From NCBI GenBank assembly GCA_038363925.1, contig JAQQWL010000002.1, positions 186,001 to 250,000 of the forward strand: a stretch of 64,000 nucleotides of DNA, read 5' to 3'. This document shows, one piece after another, positions 35,715-47,011 of this stretch. A program made the translations under genes and the position numbers. How positions within the stretch are numbered: the stretch's first letter is position 1; each line of letters begins with the position of its first letter. Source of the DNA: Apiospora phragmitis. Taxonomy: Eukaryota; Ascomycota; Sordariomycetes; Amphisphaeriales; Apiosporaceae. The notes under the pieces were generated by a model. It was not told where the DNA came from, searched no databases, and saw only the letters and a program-made list of their open reading frames with translations.

Positions 35715-36901
35715 ATGGCTGCCAAATTTGAAGTCTCGCCCGAGAAAGAGGCCAGTTTCCTGACCTTCTTCCATCGTCAACTTACCTTCACACCCGCCCC
35801 GGTACATGGTGTTGACCTCTCGGGGCAAACGGCGATCGTGACTGGATCCAATGGTGGCGTGGGTCTCGAGTGCGGTCGGCAGCTGCTCGACCTGGGCCTG
35901 AGCAAGCTGATCCTCGCCGTTCGGGACGAAGCCAAAGGCCAAGCTGCCGCTGCCGGGCTGGCCCGTAATCGCGACGCCAAAAACGCCGAGATCGAGGTTT
36001 GGAAGCTGGACCTGTCCGACTATGATTCCGTCGTCGCGTTTGCCGACCGGGCCAAGACGCTCGCGACGCTCGACATTGTCATTATGAATGCGGCCGTCAT
36101 CCCCTTCCAATTCGCCTTGACCCCCGGACCCAGCACGAGGAAGGCTTCCAGGTGGCGTACCTGTCCACGGCCCTGCTCACGCTGCTGCTCCTCCCCACGG
36201 CCGCCTCGAAGCGGCCGCGCCAGAAGCAGCCCACGCGCATCACATTCGTGACGTCCGAAGGCGCCGCCTGGTCCAAGTTCACGGAGCGGGACGCGGTGCC
36301 GCTGCTGCCCGCCTTCGACGCGCCCGTGGTCGGCGGCTCCGGCGAGTTCCAGAACCGCCACTTCACCACCAAGCTGCTCGGACTGCTCTTCCTCGCCCAG
36401 CTCGCCGCCGTCATGCCGGCCGACCGAGACGTCGCCATCCTCAACGCCGCTTCGCCGGGCATGTGCCACGACACGCGGCTCGCGCGCGGCATCGACGACA
36501 CCGTCATGGGGAAGCTGGTCAAGACCCTCGTCACGCGGCGGGTGGGCTACACGGCCGCCGTCGGCTCACGCACCGTCGTGGACGCCGCGGTGAACCATGG
36601 CGCCGAGTCGCACGGCCAGTATTTCTCCGGCCAGAAGATCAGACCGTAGGTTCTGCCCGTTTCTTCTACTTATCATTCCCCTGGCATACACACGCAACTC
36701 TCCATACAGATGACACGGCGTTGAAAATATGCATTAGGACAAACACGATACTGATACTTAATGAACAATAGCTTGCCGCCAATTGTCTACAAAGAGGAAG
36801 GGAAAGTCATTATGGAGCGGTTGTGGAAGGAAACACTCGACGAACTCTCCTTTGCTGGAGTGAAAGAGATTATTGATACGATCGCCAAGGGGCAGTCGTA
36901 G
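35715..36901 (+). CDS. short-chain dehydrogenase/reductase with an altered YxxxK motif
   Basis: Exons 35715-36645 and 36772-36901, 353 residues when a missing C near 36135 is allowed for. The Rossmann motif is TGSNGGVG near residue 41, followed by DLSDYDSV and IVIMNAA (usual NAG). The catalytic strand reads FVTSEGAAW. Where YxxxK is expected the sequence is HFTTK, so the catalytic Tyr is His in this copy (CAC for TAC). The exon 2 tail [25 protein letters not shown] matches retinol-dehydrogenase-like fungal SDRs that sit in metabolite clusters. Substrate unknown. A low-activity or non-reductase role, or a sequencing error at that codon, are both possible. Confidence 0.83.
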
Positions 36902-37056
36902 TACTGGTGCTACGGGCTCACTAGTGAAGACTGAGCGGAAGGACGGATGAACACCTCTTGATTTACAAGTTATCATTTGCCAGAATAACTTATGCTGGCC
37001 CGCCTACTCTGTGGAGGTAGCTTTCTACCTGTGAAAACGTTCATGTAATGACCTGG

Positions 37057-37943
37057 TTACGCTGTCTTGGTCCGGTCCGCGAACCGTCTCTGAAAGACCG
37101 AGGTCTCCATCTTGTCGCAAGCCAATGGCCAGTCAGTAGACCACTGGCGGTAGTATGGCTGGTAGCCGAGCAGGCTTCCAATCCACCTCCCAACCACCAC
37201 GCCGAGGGCCTGTGCCACTGTCCGTCGGAATGGAACCCACCATGGCAGCGTCATGTACGTTCCGCCAGCGTCAAATGTCTAGCTTTCGCGAGTGGTCAGC
37301 CTTGCCGGACGTGGTTCTCCCCCTTCTCCTTTCTCATCGCACGGAAACGAGGGCAAAGGGGGAAGAGAGAAATATTTTTGAAATGCAAGCAAACACTGAC
37401 GCTAAATACTTGGATCAGAGAGATGCGGCCCCCCTTAGTGACTACCTCATCTTGGTAGCGGTACCAATTCTCAAACATCAGCGTGTTCATTTCAAAAGGG
37501 TCAGACGTCTTCTCGGCCGAGAGGAGGAAGCGGACGCAGCGGGTAGCCTCCTCCTGCTCCTCCAGAGGCAGCGGATAGGTGCGGTGATGCACGTAGGGGT
37601 GGATGGTCTGGGGCCCGTCGGCGCGGCCGAGGACGCGGTCGCGGCCGTCGAGCTCGAGGACGACACGGCCCTCGAGCACCTCGAGGTACTCGGCCTGCAG
37701 CACGTGGAAGTGACGCGGCGGCTTCTCCACGAAGAACTGCCGCCCCGCGACCAGGTCCAGCTTGACGTCGAAGGCGAAGGCGCGGTCGTGCGGCGGGTGG
37801 GCGGCGACGCGCGTCTCGACCGCGCCGTTCAAACTGGTATTTCGAATTGGTTATCGGAGATTCGGTCTCTACATGCAATGGACAAGGCTCGGGTCGTCCG
37901 CAACTCACACTGATACGATTATATCATCGTCGTTGTGCTGCAT
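37057..37943 (-). CDS. cupin-domain protein of the secondary-metabolism type
   Basis: Three exons (37909-37943, 37410-37833, 37057-37278) give 226 residues without frame defects. The beta-barrel metal site is visible as RHFHVLQAEYLEVLEG (two His and Glu, as in HxHx(n)E) with a second His block HPYVHHRTYP. The conserved tail of this fungal subfamily follows: FENWYRYQDEV, FDAGGTYMTLPWWVPF and GRWIGSLLGYQPYYRQW. Homologues occur beside oxidoreductases in natural-product clusters; the reaction is not known, and isomerase, cyclase or oxygenase roles are all seen in cupins. The last exon is hydrophobic and may attach to a membrane. It is read toward the SDR at 35.7 kb. Confidence 0.82.
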
Positions 37944-38576
37944 TGTGCACGGCTTGTCATGGTATCCCACGCTCAGTTTTACTTGGGTTACGAGAAATGT
38001 CTGATGTTGGAGGAGCTTCGCTTGATCTCGATGATGCCGAACTACTACGATTAGAGACCTGCCGTCTTCGTATGGATAATCTCTCGGTTAACTTCCTGGG
38101 CAGGCTTTGCGACAGGAGCGGGCGGGTGTGGTAGGTTTCCGCCGTATCTCGAACGGTTTCGTTGGTTGACAGACTTTTGATCCACCATGGCGCATATGCA
38201 AAGACAATTACTAGGGCTTCCGGTTGGCGCGAGATAAATTGGATGGCATGTTCAGCCTTACTGAACGATGATTTCAGTTGGCCGTACTGCAATACTACCC
38301 TGCATGCAGAACCCAATATAACCACACCCACCCCCAGCTTCCGGTCGGTTCACCCACATTGGGTGTGCACACCATGTCAGCAACCAGATCCTGAGATAGG
38401 CAACATATGCTGATCTATCTTTCTTTCTTTTTGTTACATCCGGCGCAATTGTCAACGTCACGAGCCACACACTCTTTTCGTCCAACCCGGTCAGACGGAT
38501 GTGCTTGTATTACTTTTAAATTAATTGGAATGCGCTCGATGCACAGTTGACTATTTAAGGCATACCATACATATCC
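37944..38576. other. intergenic between cupin and SAT4 genes
   Basis: About 630 bases including the cupin promoter. Nothing else supported. Confidence 0.5.
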
Positions 38577-39942
38577 TCATCCCCGGTTCTCCGCCTGGAC
38601 TGAAGGGTGCAAAGGTGCATCGGAAACCCCACTCACCCTATGCTGACACTGAAGTTCCACTTCCGAAATAACCGTCGTGTAATCCTGCTGTTGGGGGTGG
38701 TGGCGGTTCAGCATCGGGTTCGATGACTTCGCACCGCTGCTACCGGTAGACCCTTTGCTTCTCGACCCTTCCAAGCCTCGTAGTCGATGGTAGAGTTGGC
38801 GGAACGCAGGAAGCGACGTCCCCAAGAGTGCGGCGCATGGCTCAACTTGACAAGGAATCCAATACGTCGTCCCATACGAGTCCAGCTGTATCGGGATGAA
38901 GAATGCCATCTGATAGTTGTACCCTAAGTCTCCCGTCAGTAATTATACAAGGAGCAATTAGCGAGAAAGCCCTTCTCCACCTACACTCCATTGGTCCCAA
39001 TCTCGGGTTTTTCCACTCTTTGGTCGCAATTGCAAACTTGTATATGGCTGGAACACAGGCGCTTTGAAGGAGTCAGTAGTTGTTCAGTTAGTGTCACTGT
39101 GGGCAAGGAGCGCTTATTACCTAGCTCCGAAGACGAAGATCAAAGCTGCTCGGAGTCGCCTAGTTCGTGTCATCTGCAGCTTTGATAGGAAGAAGATTGG
39201 GAGAACAGCAAGTGTAAGGTCGAACGCGATACTAACGACATAAACCGACGTTAGGTTCGCGTTGTAAAAAAGGAGGTCGCAGGAAGTGAGTATCTCAAGT
39301 GGGTATTTGATCTTCCAGATGGGATTGCAGATGAACGCAGGCGTGACGGAGAATGCAACAATGTACGCAGTTTGCAGAGCCATGAAGAACCATAAGACCC
39401 TCCTCAAGGCTCGCTCTGGAGAAAAGATGCGACGGTAGAATAGCAAGATGGAGATACGAATGGACCCCGACATGGCAGGATAGAGGAACGTTGCGGCCAG
39501 AATAGACTGTGAATTTTATCGTCAGAAATACTGGCGAAAGGGGCAGAGGAAGACGGCGAAACTAACTTGCCAGTAGAGTGAGTATTCTTGGACGGTTATC
39601 TCCCACAAGGGCTTGCCGATCCCAGCATGGAGGTTAGAATACGCCGCAAATGCCGACCATGCGATGTAAAACATCTATACAGTCCACGTCGTTAATTTTC
39701 GATAGTGAGGGCGCCACTGGGCGTTCGTTCGAGACTCTGGTATGACTTACCGCTGCGACAACGATGGCATAGTCGTCTGCCCCGAAGTTGCCATGGCCAA
39801 CCCGAACACCCACGCGCACACCTACGGACAGGGTTCCGATTACCCCGAGGGCAATGCACGCTATTGCAATGGAATGCACCTTGTGGGTATCAACTACCTG
39901 GTCAGGCGGGGGAATCAAGTCCTCTAGCTTGGGTGCAGACAT
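38577..39942 (-). CDS. SAT4/rhodopsin-domain membrane protein inside the metabolite cluster
   Basis: Five exons (39751-39942, 39567-39674, 39121-39506, 38981-39061, 38577-38923) give about 370 residues. Family blocks in order: HSIAIACIALGVIGTLSVGVRVG, ADDYAIVVAA (the D-D motif), MSGSIRISILLFYRRIF, ALQTAYIVAFSVTPAFICNP, SVYVVSIAFDLTLAVLPIFFL, and YWIPCQVEPCAALLGTSLPAFRQL. The polar tail is short. The junction of the last two exons is off by one base, in a GGG at the acceptor. Unlike the related gene at 26.6 kb it sits among tailoring enzymes and shares a promoter region with the P450, so it may belong to the pathway, for example as a sensor, export aid or membrane cyclase-like protein; this is inference. 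Confidence 0.78.
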
Positions 39943-40399
39943 GGCCTCCGTGGTTAGAGCAGTCTTTGGCGGTCTGGGAAGGACGATGTCGAGACGTCTT
40001 GAATTGTCGAGATAAACTGACCTTGAGCCGCGAACAAGTTCCGAGTTTCCCAGACAAATATAGGGAAAGCAAATCAATACATTGGTACTTGCGTCAGCCT
40101 TAAATAGGACATCGAAATTTGCGCTTTGCACCACACGTATTATAGCTCCCAGATATGCCGTACCCCCCGCTCTTTCTTCCCCTTGGCGGGCTTGAAGCGC
40201 CGTGCCCCGGTTTGGTGAGAGTACGGTCACACCCTACCCGGCGAAGACAGGGGGTTAGCGGCGATCTGGTCAGGCTCAGAACCTCGGAATTTTGTTGGTT
40301 GGACACTTCAAGAACCAGACCACGTCGTTATTTTTGGCCAGTCAGTTCTGAAACGGAGCATACTTTAACCGAGTCATCTCCAACATCTCTACTCTCACC
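39943..40399. promoter_or_regulatory. shared divergent promoter: SAT4 membrane protein and P450
   Basis: 457 bases between head-to-head start codons; no canonical factor site picked out. Confidence 0.4.
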
Positions 40400-42221
40400 A
40401 TGGATGAACATTCCATTGCTTTCCAGTCCGCAATCTTGGTATCCCTGGTCGGTATTGCCATCTTTGCATCATGGCTGGTACCCCGGATCCGCATAGCGCC
40501 AAAGAGCGAGCCTCCGCACTTACGGGAGGCAGTGCCTTACATATCTAACACGCACGAATTCCTGACCGACATGGCCACCTTTCTGAAGCGTGCGACGTAA
40601 GCTCCAATTGTCCACCCAGCCCCAGCTCGGCTAGGTTCTAACCCAGACTACAAATCCCCAGTGAGACGTTCGAACGGACCCAAAGCCAGATCATCAAGTT
40701 CCACCTGGGATTCAGGAACGTCTACATGCTGGCTGGTCAAGCCAACGTGCAGCAGCTGTTCCAGACGCCAGACGATGTACTTGGGGTGAACTTTGTCCAA
40801 GTGGAGCTCATGAAGAAGCATCAAGACTGGACAGCCCAAGAAATCAACAAGTTCATACGCGATCGGACCGGCCGGCTCAAGACACCTGCAAAAGGTGTCA
40901 TGACAGGGATTGATGGGAAGAGGTACTGGCATGAACACAACAACCTCTACCTAAATCACCTTTCACGGAAGAGTTCTGACGCTCTCGCTTCCCGCTATGT
41001 CTCGTTGCTCTTGGACAAACTCGAAAACAAGGTCAGAATGTCAAACACTGAATGGGAATCGATACATATTCTGGAGTTCCTCGAGACGGCGATCTGCGAA
41101 AGCGCCATCGTGGCGATGTTCGGCTCGCAGATCCTAGAAACCAACCCCGGCCTAGTCCGAGCCTATTTGGACTTCGACCGAATCGCTCTTAACCTCATGT
41201 ATGGCCTTCCGAGGTGGCTCCGACCCCGCCCCTACCGTACACGCGAGCGCCTACACAAAATGGTCGAAACGCACATGGCCGCGGCCTGGGCCAGCTTCGA
41301 TTGGCAGGGGCCAGGAAGTGATTCCGAATGGGAGCCACAGTTTGGCTCCAGACTTACCCGGGAGACAACAAGATGGATGATGGAATCGGGTTTCTCATCG
41401 CATGCTGCGGCTGGTCATGTGGTGGCCGTCCTATTTGGGTAAGAGTATCCCCCATGGCTTCTCCCAACACACTCGCTTAACATGGCCACTTGTTTACCCC
41501 ATCTTTACAGGACCAACGGGAATACGATACCGTTGATAAAATGGGCCCTAGTAGAGCTGATACAAGATCCGACGCTCATACATAGAGTACGGGAGGAGGT
41601 CGCCACTGCCATCGTCACAGACTCGGGTAGTGGTAGACTTAGGATCGACGCGGGGGTCCTCGTTGGGTTGCCTCTCTTACAATCCATCTTTACAGAGCTG
41701 TTGAGACTTCATGTGTCATTTAGTGCTGTCCGCGAGGTTCTAAAGCCGGTGATGGTGGGTGGGTACCAGATACCGAAGGGTTCGCTCCTGCACGCAAGCA
41801 CCGACATGGCGCACTTGCAAGAGGACGTCTGGGGAGCCGAAGGGCATCCCGCCGACACTTTTTGGGCAGAGCGACACTTGTCCTATGAGGACACGACCTC
41901 AGCGGAGCATACCAATACCACAGCCGCCGCCGCCGCCGCTTCTGATGTGCGACGGCAGCCTCGGTTCTCAATGAAAGGCCGGGGCTGGGCTTTCTTTCCC
42001 TTCAGCGGTGGTTACCTTATATGCCCGGGCCGGCACTTTGCCAAGCAGGAGGTTCTCCTGACAATCGCCGTTTTGGTGACGAATTCGACCTAGAGCTCGT
42101 CAATTGGATCAAACCGGACGGGTCTATCCCAGATGCGCCACCTCGGGACGACAGGGCGTATACCGGGTTCGTAGTCAGGCCCCCTGACTGTGACATTAAG
42201 ATCCGATGGAAAAGACGGTGA
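40400..42221 (+). CDS. cytochrome P450 monooxygenase
   Basis: Heme-thiolate oxygenase, probably ER-anchored by the N-terminal segment SAILVSLVGIAIFASWLV. Exons 40400-40596, 40662-41438, 41511-42221; 561 residues after adding one base missing near 42080. The heme-binding motif FSGGYLICPGRHFA holds the proximal Cys; ELLRL is the K-helix ExxR; the I-helix stretch VAVLFG-TNGNT is split by intron 2, with Thr present. The N-terminal half resembles CYP7/CYP8-like fungal P450s often found with terpenoid and polyketide genes; the exact family cannot be fixed by eye. A polyalanine run (41928-41941) lies in the meander before the Cys loop. The last 45 residues are in the shifted frame and end at WKRR. 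Confidence 0.9.
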
Positions 42222-42847
42222 CCAATCTCATTCTCACGAAACCTGAGGTTTCCCATTGTAGTGCCGTACAGGTGAAAGTGGTTTGTGGAAATGGCAGAGC
42301 TGGAGGGGATGCCGGGGTGCCCCGAACAAAGCCACGTTTTGACAAGGGGTGTCACACTGTATTTCAGCACTAATGCTACCCAACGCTTGCCCGCCCAGCT
42401 GGAACTTTGACTCGGTGTTCTTACCTACTGCAGTCGCCGTCAGGGCTCCGCATCCCTTTTCCTAGACTTCCTTTTTCATGTGTCTCGAATCCTTCGATGC
42501 TAGGGGTGTGCTTGATAGCAATAGATATCACCAGAGAAGCAGCACTAGACGTTTCTGCCACAATCTTTAGTCATATGAGAGCAATCATGTATTTAAACTC
42601 GCCGCGTCTTCCGCCGTTCAGGATCGAAGGGCTCATTGTCACCCATGCTGGTTTTCGCGGTTGCATTGATTGACCTGACTGCATCTGCATCTCGTGACGG
42701 TGCGGCACACACTGTGTAACCAACTGCGACCTACCCCTCCTGCCTTACAGATTATTAGCAAACCAACCTGTGTTGATGGCTGCCATGTCAGACTCATTGC
42801 TCTTTTTTCCGAAGCACAGAAGCAAGCGAAGAAGAAACAGAGACGCG
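42222..42847. other. intergenic upstream of the second FAD oxidoreductase
   Basis: About 620 bases. An in-frame upstream ATG of the next gene lies at 42773. Nothing else supported. Confidence 0.5.
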
Positions 42848-44568
42848 ATGGAGAAACTCAGCAATGCCGTGCAGCTCGTCCTCGGACTAGGCTCCCTGAA
42901 CAGCTCCTCGGCAGGCGCATCGCCCTCCGCCCTGTCCGCTTGCCGGGAGCTGGGCGCGACATTCAGCAACAACGCGACCTTCGCACTACGCGATGCCCTG
43001 TACACGCCTCTCGCCCACGCCCACTGGTCCCAGACGGCCTGGGAGCAGCCGACCTGCATCTTTCTGCCCGACGACGTCGCGCAGCTGCAGGCCGCGATCC
43101 CCCTCATTGTCGGGCACCAGAGCACCTTTGCGATACGGTCGGGCGGCCACCTGGAGGCTGTGGGGGCGGCCAGCACCGACGATGGCGTCTTGATCGACCT
43201 GTCGAGACTGCGGCGCCTGGAATACCATGCTGAAGTTCAGGAGGCCATTCTAGGCCCCGGGCTACGGTGGGGAGACGTATATGGTTACCTGGATCCATTC
43301 AAAGTTACTGTTGTGGGAGGCAGAGTTTTGGATGTCGGAGTCGGCGGATTGCCACTGGGAGGCGGACTTTCTTACTTGTCGGATTTGCATGGGATGGTGT
43401 GTGACAACATCGTCAATTATGAAGTACGTAATGTATCTTATTTCGGTATCTTTCTTGCATCCCCCGCTTCTTTCGAGTGTCTCATGGCTCAATAACATCC
43501 CTCAGGTTGTTCTCGCAGACGGTTCTCTCGTCAATGCAAATGCTGGGTCTCACCCAGATCTGTTTCAGGCTCTGAAGGGTGGCGGTAACAATTTCGGTAC
43601 GAGTTCCTTCCCACGCCCTTTCGTGTGACCAATGGCCTGAAGCTGTATACCTAACTCCGATTTCTAACCAAGGTGTCGTGACTGCTTACACCCTACGCAG
43701 CTATCCGATTCATGAGGCGTGGGGCGGAACCAAGGTTTTCGCCTGGGATAAGATCAGTGCTGTCCTGGACGCCATCACGGCGTACCAGAACTTGCCCAAC
43801 AAGGACCCTTATGCGAACATGAACCTGAACGCAGCCGCCACAAACCAGACGGACGTGGGCGTCATCCTGACGTTGGTCTACCTCAAGCCCGAGGACAAGC
43901 CCGAGATCTTCTCCGATTTCTACAAAATCGAGGCTTTGATGGATACGACTGGGCTCAAGCCGCTCTCCAGTATCATGGGAGAGTTCCCGACACCCGTAGT
44001 ACCACGGTAAGCAAGGACGGCAGCTCAAGAAGGCGCAACGCTGACAATTGTGTGCGACAGAGCAAAGCATTGGATAACGACGCACAAAGCAACCAAGTCG
44101 ATGCAGAAGACCATTGAGCACATCATGGCCACAACGCCCCATCTAGACACGATCAAGTCCGTCCCCACCGGGACCGGCGTGTTCAGCTGGCAGCCCGTCG
44201 CCGCCAGCCTGGTAGAGGCAGGCCGGCGCGGCCACCAGCAGAACAACGCGCTGGGGCTGGAGCCCGTAGCGCAGAACTGGTTCCACCTGGACGTGCTGTG
44301 GCAGTCGGCGGCCGACGACGAGAGGGTGGCGCGGGCCGCCCAGGCCATCGTGGACGAGATTGCGAGCGCGGCGCGGCGCGAGGGAAGCCACCTTCCGTAC
44401 CTCTTCATGAACGACGCGCACGAGGGTGTGCCCGTCATCGCCAGCTACGGCCCCGAGAGCGTGCGCCAGCTCTGGGAGGTCTCGAAACGCTACGATCCCC
44501 ACCAGGCCTTCCAGAAACTGCTGCCGGGCGGGTTCAAGCTGCCGCCACTGGAGGTGGCACAAGGATGA
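42848..44568 (+). CDS. FAD-linked oxidoreductase, berberine-bridge-enzyme type (second copy)
   Basis: Exons 42848-43423, 43506-43596, 43673-44006 and 44061-44568 give 502 residues with clean phases. The FAD domain has FAIRSGGHLEAVGAAS with the flavin-linking His, LGPGLRWGDVYGYL, VLDVGVGGLPLGGGLSY and LFQALKGGGNNFGVVT; the BBE C-terminal block is YLFMNDAHEGVPVIASYG and YDPHQAFQKLLPGGF. It is a paralogue of the enzyme at 33.5 kb, but sequence and intron phases differ enough to suggest old divergence. The start is uncertain: MEKLSNAVQLVLGLGS at 42848 gives a hydrophobic leader, while 42773 adds a basic segment unlike a signal peptide. Two such flavoenzymes in one cluster suggest two separate oxidation steps. 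Confidence 0.9.
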
Positions 44569-44940
44569 GAAGGGCGAGTTGGGTCACGAGGGTAGTACGT
44601 CTGGGTGATGGTGGTCAGCAAAGTGCATGAGGGGCTTTTCTTGTTTTAGGAACCAACGTGCATAGAACAAGCCAGTTTCCCGGTCTGACATGACCATTCT
44701 TGGCCTATCGTGCATTTCATCCGGGGGAAAGGAAGCGAGGAACGGACCGCTAAGCCCTACGACTGGTCCACCACAATCAGGGCAGGGGGGGTGTTCGTCT
44801 AGTAGATGCGGGGTTACATATGTACGCTCTTTTATTAATATAGCCAAGTTAACTGGGATGGTTACATCGTATGACAATAATGGGTCGTATACCAGCCAAT
44901 AGTCGATGTGTGATATCTGGACACATCTTACGTGCATGTG
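44569..44940. other. convergent intergenic gap
   Basis: About 370 bases between the stop codons of the FAD oxidoreductase and O-methyltransferase; probably 3' UTRs and terminators. Confidence 0.45.
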
Positions 44941-46562
44941 CTAGGACCCCCCCTGCCAGACCACTTCTATGATGGAATGGACCGCAAGCGGTGGTGACGA
45001 TATGGATCGGATTTGGAAACGTGGGTCAGCTTCCGAAAACAGATGGTACCAGTCCTCGCGTGTTCTCTCTCTGGCGTTCAAGGCCATTTTGACCATCAAG
45101 TCGGTGGCGCTGTGTTGGGGGGCGTGCAAAACGCAGGTAAGAATGATGATGTTTGACGTCTTATTGCGGAATGGGAAAGGGACAGATAGTTCGACTTACA
45201 ACTGAGATTGCCTCTTGGGCTGCGACTGACCTGGCGATTGGCTGCTGTTTGGCTCTTCGAGGCAGATGTCATTGACGAGAATCCGAGCTCCAGGCTTCAG
45301 CGCAGGCACTTGATTCCGGAGGATCTGAATGGCTTGCTTATCCGGCCAGTCGTGTAGCACTGTTCGGAACATGTATACATCGGCTCCATGCACCACCTGC
45401 TCTGTGAAGAAGTTGTATTCGCGGTACTTTAGGCGCATAGACACATTTCCGCCCTCGCCCTCGTCGACTTGTCGTTGCTGGTTGCGCTTGGTCACCTCGG
45501 GTAGGTCCTCGCTGATGACGCATTCGATCCGCGGATAACGGCGCAGCAGCGCCCGACCGAGGGCGCCACGCGATCCGCCAACATCGACAATAACCCGCGG
45601 GCATGTCATATTATCGTCGTGCCCAGTAGCAGAGGAGGCGGGCCGCGGCGGCGGCGGCGTCGACGACGAGGGTGACCAGGGCACGTTGCCGACGGAATGG
45701 TCCGTGGAGTTCTCCGGCAGCGTCATAACCCACGACATGGCGTTGGCGAAGCGCTCGATCCGGGCCGGCTCGCCCGCGATGGCGGAGAAGATGTCGCCGC
45801 CGGTGCCGGCGAAGCCGTTGGCGAGGGCTACGGCCGTTTCGTCCGGCCGGGCCGACGACGCGGGGAACCGGCGCAGCGACTCGACGTACCGGAGCGCCGC
45901 GGGGCCGTACTCCTCGAGCACGAACCCGACCGCGTCGTGCGCCAGTTTCGTCCTCAGCGCGCCCGAGACGGCATTGTGGCGGACGCCGCGTCCTCCTCCG
46001 CCGGGGTTCTCTCCTTCGCCCGGCGCGAAGACGCGCAGGGATATGGCGGCGCGCATGATGCGGCGGAGCTCGGCCTCGGGTAGCCCGCAGCGCTGCGCCA
46101 GTTCCTCGTAGGAAATGCTGTTGCCGTTCTCGGGCACGTGTGATGCGATACTGTACTGGTAGAGCACGTGGAAAGTGGCCGTCCAAGAGGGCTTTTGTTT
46201 TCCCACGGTTTGTGTAAGTCAAAATGTCAATCGGCTGGGTGTACCAAGTAGTCAAGCTCTGTGTGCTGGTCTGGACTCACGCTGAACATCACTGTACGGA
46301 AGAGGTATTCCGTGGGGCCAAGTGTCAGTACCCGCAGCTCTTCGAGCGCTTCAAGAAGCCGCTCGCGATGCTCCTGCAACACCGTGGGATACTGGTATGT
46401 GGTTCCATCAGGAAAGGGGGGAAGGTGGGATAGGTTGAGTGAAGTTATAATGTCCTCTATGGAGGAGGTAGAAGACTTGATACTACATCCCAATTCGCTA
46501 AACGACTTCGAGGCCGGCATTCTGATCATGTGTATATGTGGTGAGTGCAGGTTGATGTCCAT
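44941..46562 (-). CDS. SAM-dependent O-methyltransferase (plant-COMT-like, fungal AflP type)
   Basis: Exons 46281-46562, 45200-46191 and 44941-45109 sum to 480 residues with no frame defect. The N-terminal dimerisation domain has FHVLYQYSIASHVPENG and ELAQRCGLPEAELRRIMRAA, then VRHNAVSGAL. The SAM site is VIVDVGGSRGALGRALLRRYP, and the catalytic His lies in TVLHDWPDKQAIQILRN, followed by LVNDICLEE. The short last exon completes MVKMALNARERTREDWYHLF, typical of the family. It methylates a hydroxyl on an aromatic or polyketide scaffold. I chose ATG 46562; ATG 46529 and 46520 are in frame and possible. Divergent from the UbiA prenyltransferase. Confidence 0.9.
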
Positions 46563-47011
46563 CTTGCCGTACAGTTTCACCAATTACTCTCCAGTGGTCG
46601 GGTAACAACGAGCTCATATGGTCGGTGAAATGGGAGGAGCCGACCCGGGTCCACCTACCCATTCAGACCATGGCAAAGGGTGGATGGAGAATACTCCCCT
46701 CGTTGCTGCATTTGATTTTCAAGTTACACCAATGACACAGGACCGGCAGCCCTCTCCACTCCCACCTCGACACATATGACCCTATTATGCACGTACTTTC
46801 TAGGCAGGTACTTTGTATGCACGTACTTTCCCTCATGTACAGCTGCATCAAGTACATCCCGTCTGATTAACTACTTACGTACGCTTATAAAAGCAAAGAC
46901 GGGCAGCCCTACGCGGTAGTGTTTAATACCCTGTCTCCAATGCTCGGTTTTATACAGCCATGACGGAGTGTCTTGAACCACTTCTACATTATCATCCTGA
47001 ACAACACTAGA
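46563..47011. promoter_or_regulatory. shared divergent promoter: O-methyltransferase and UbiA prenyltransferase
   Basis: 449 bases between head-to-head start codons. It contains the three-copy 15-bp tandem repeat listed separately. Confidence 0.5.
46786..46830 (+). repeat. 15-bp tandem repeat, three copies, in the divergent promoter
   Basis: Units tatgcacgtactttc (46786), taggcaggtactttg (46801) and tatgcacgtactttc (46816). Outer copies are identical and the middle differs at four positions, keeping GTACTTT. Phased array in a bidirectional promoter, so a candidate operator for a cluster regulator. Confidence 0.75.
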
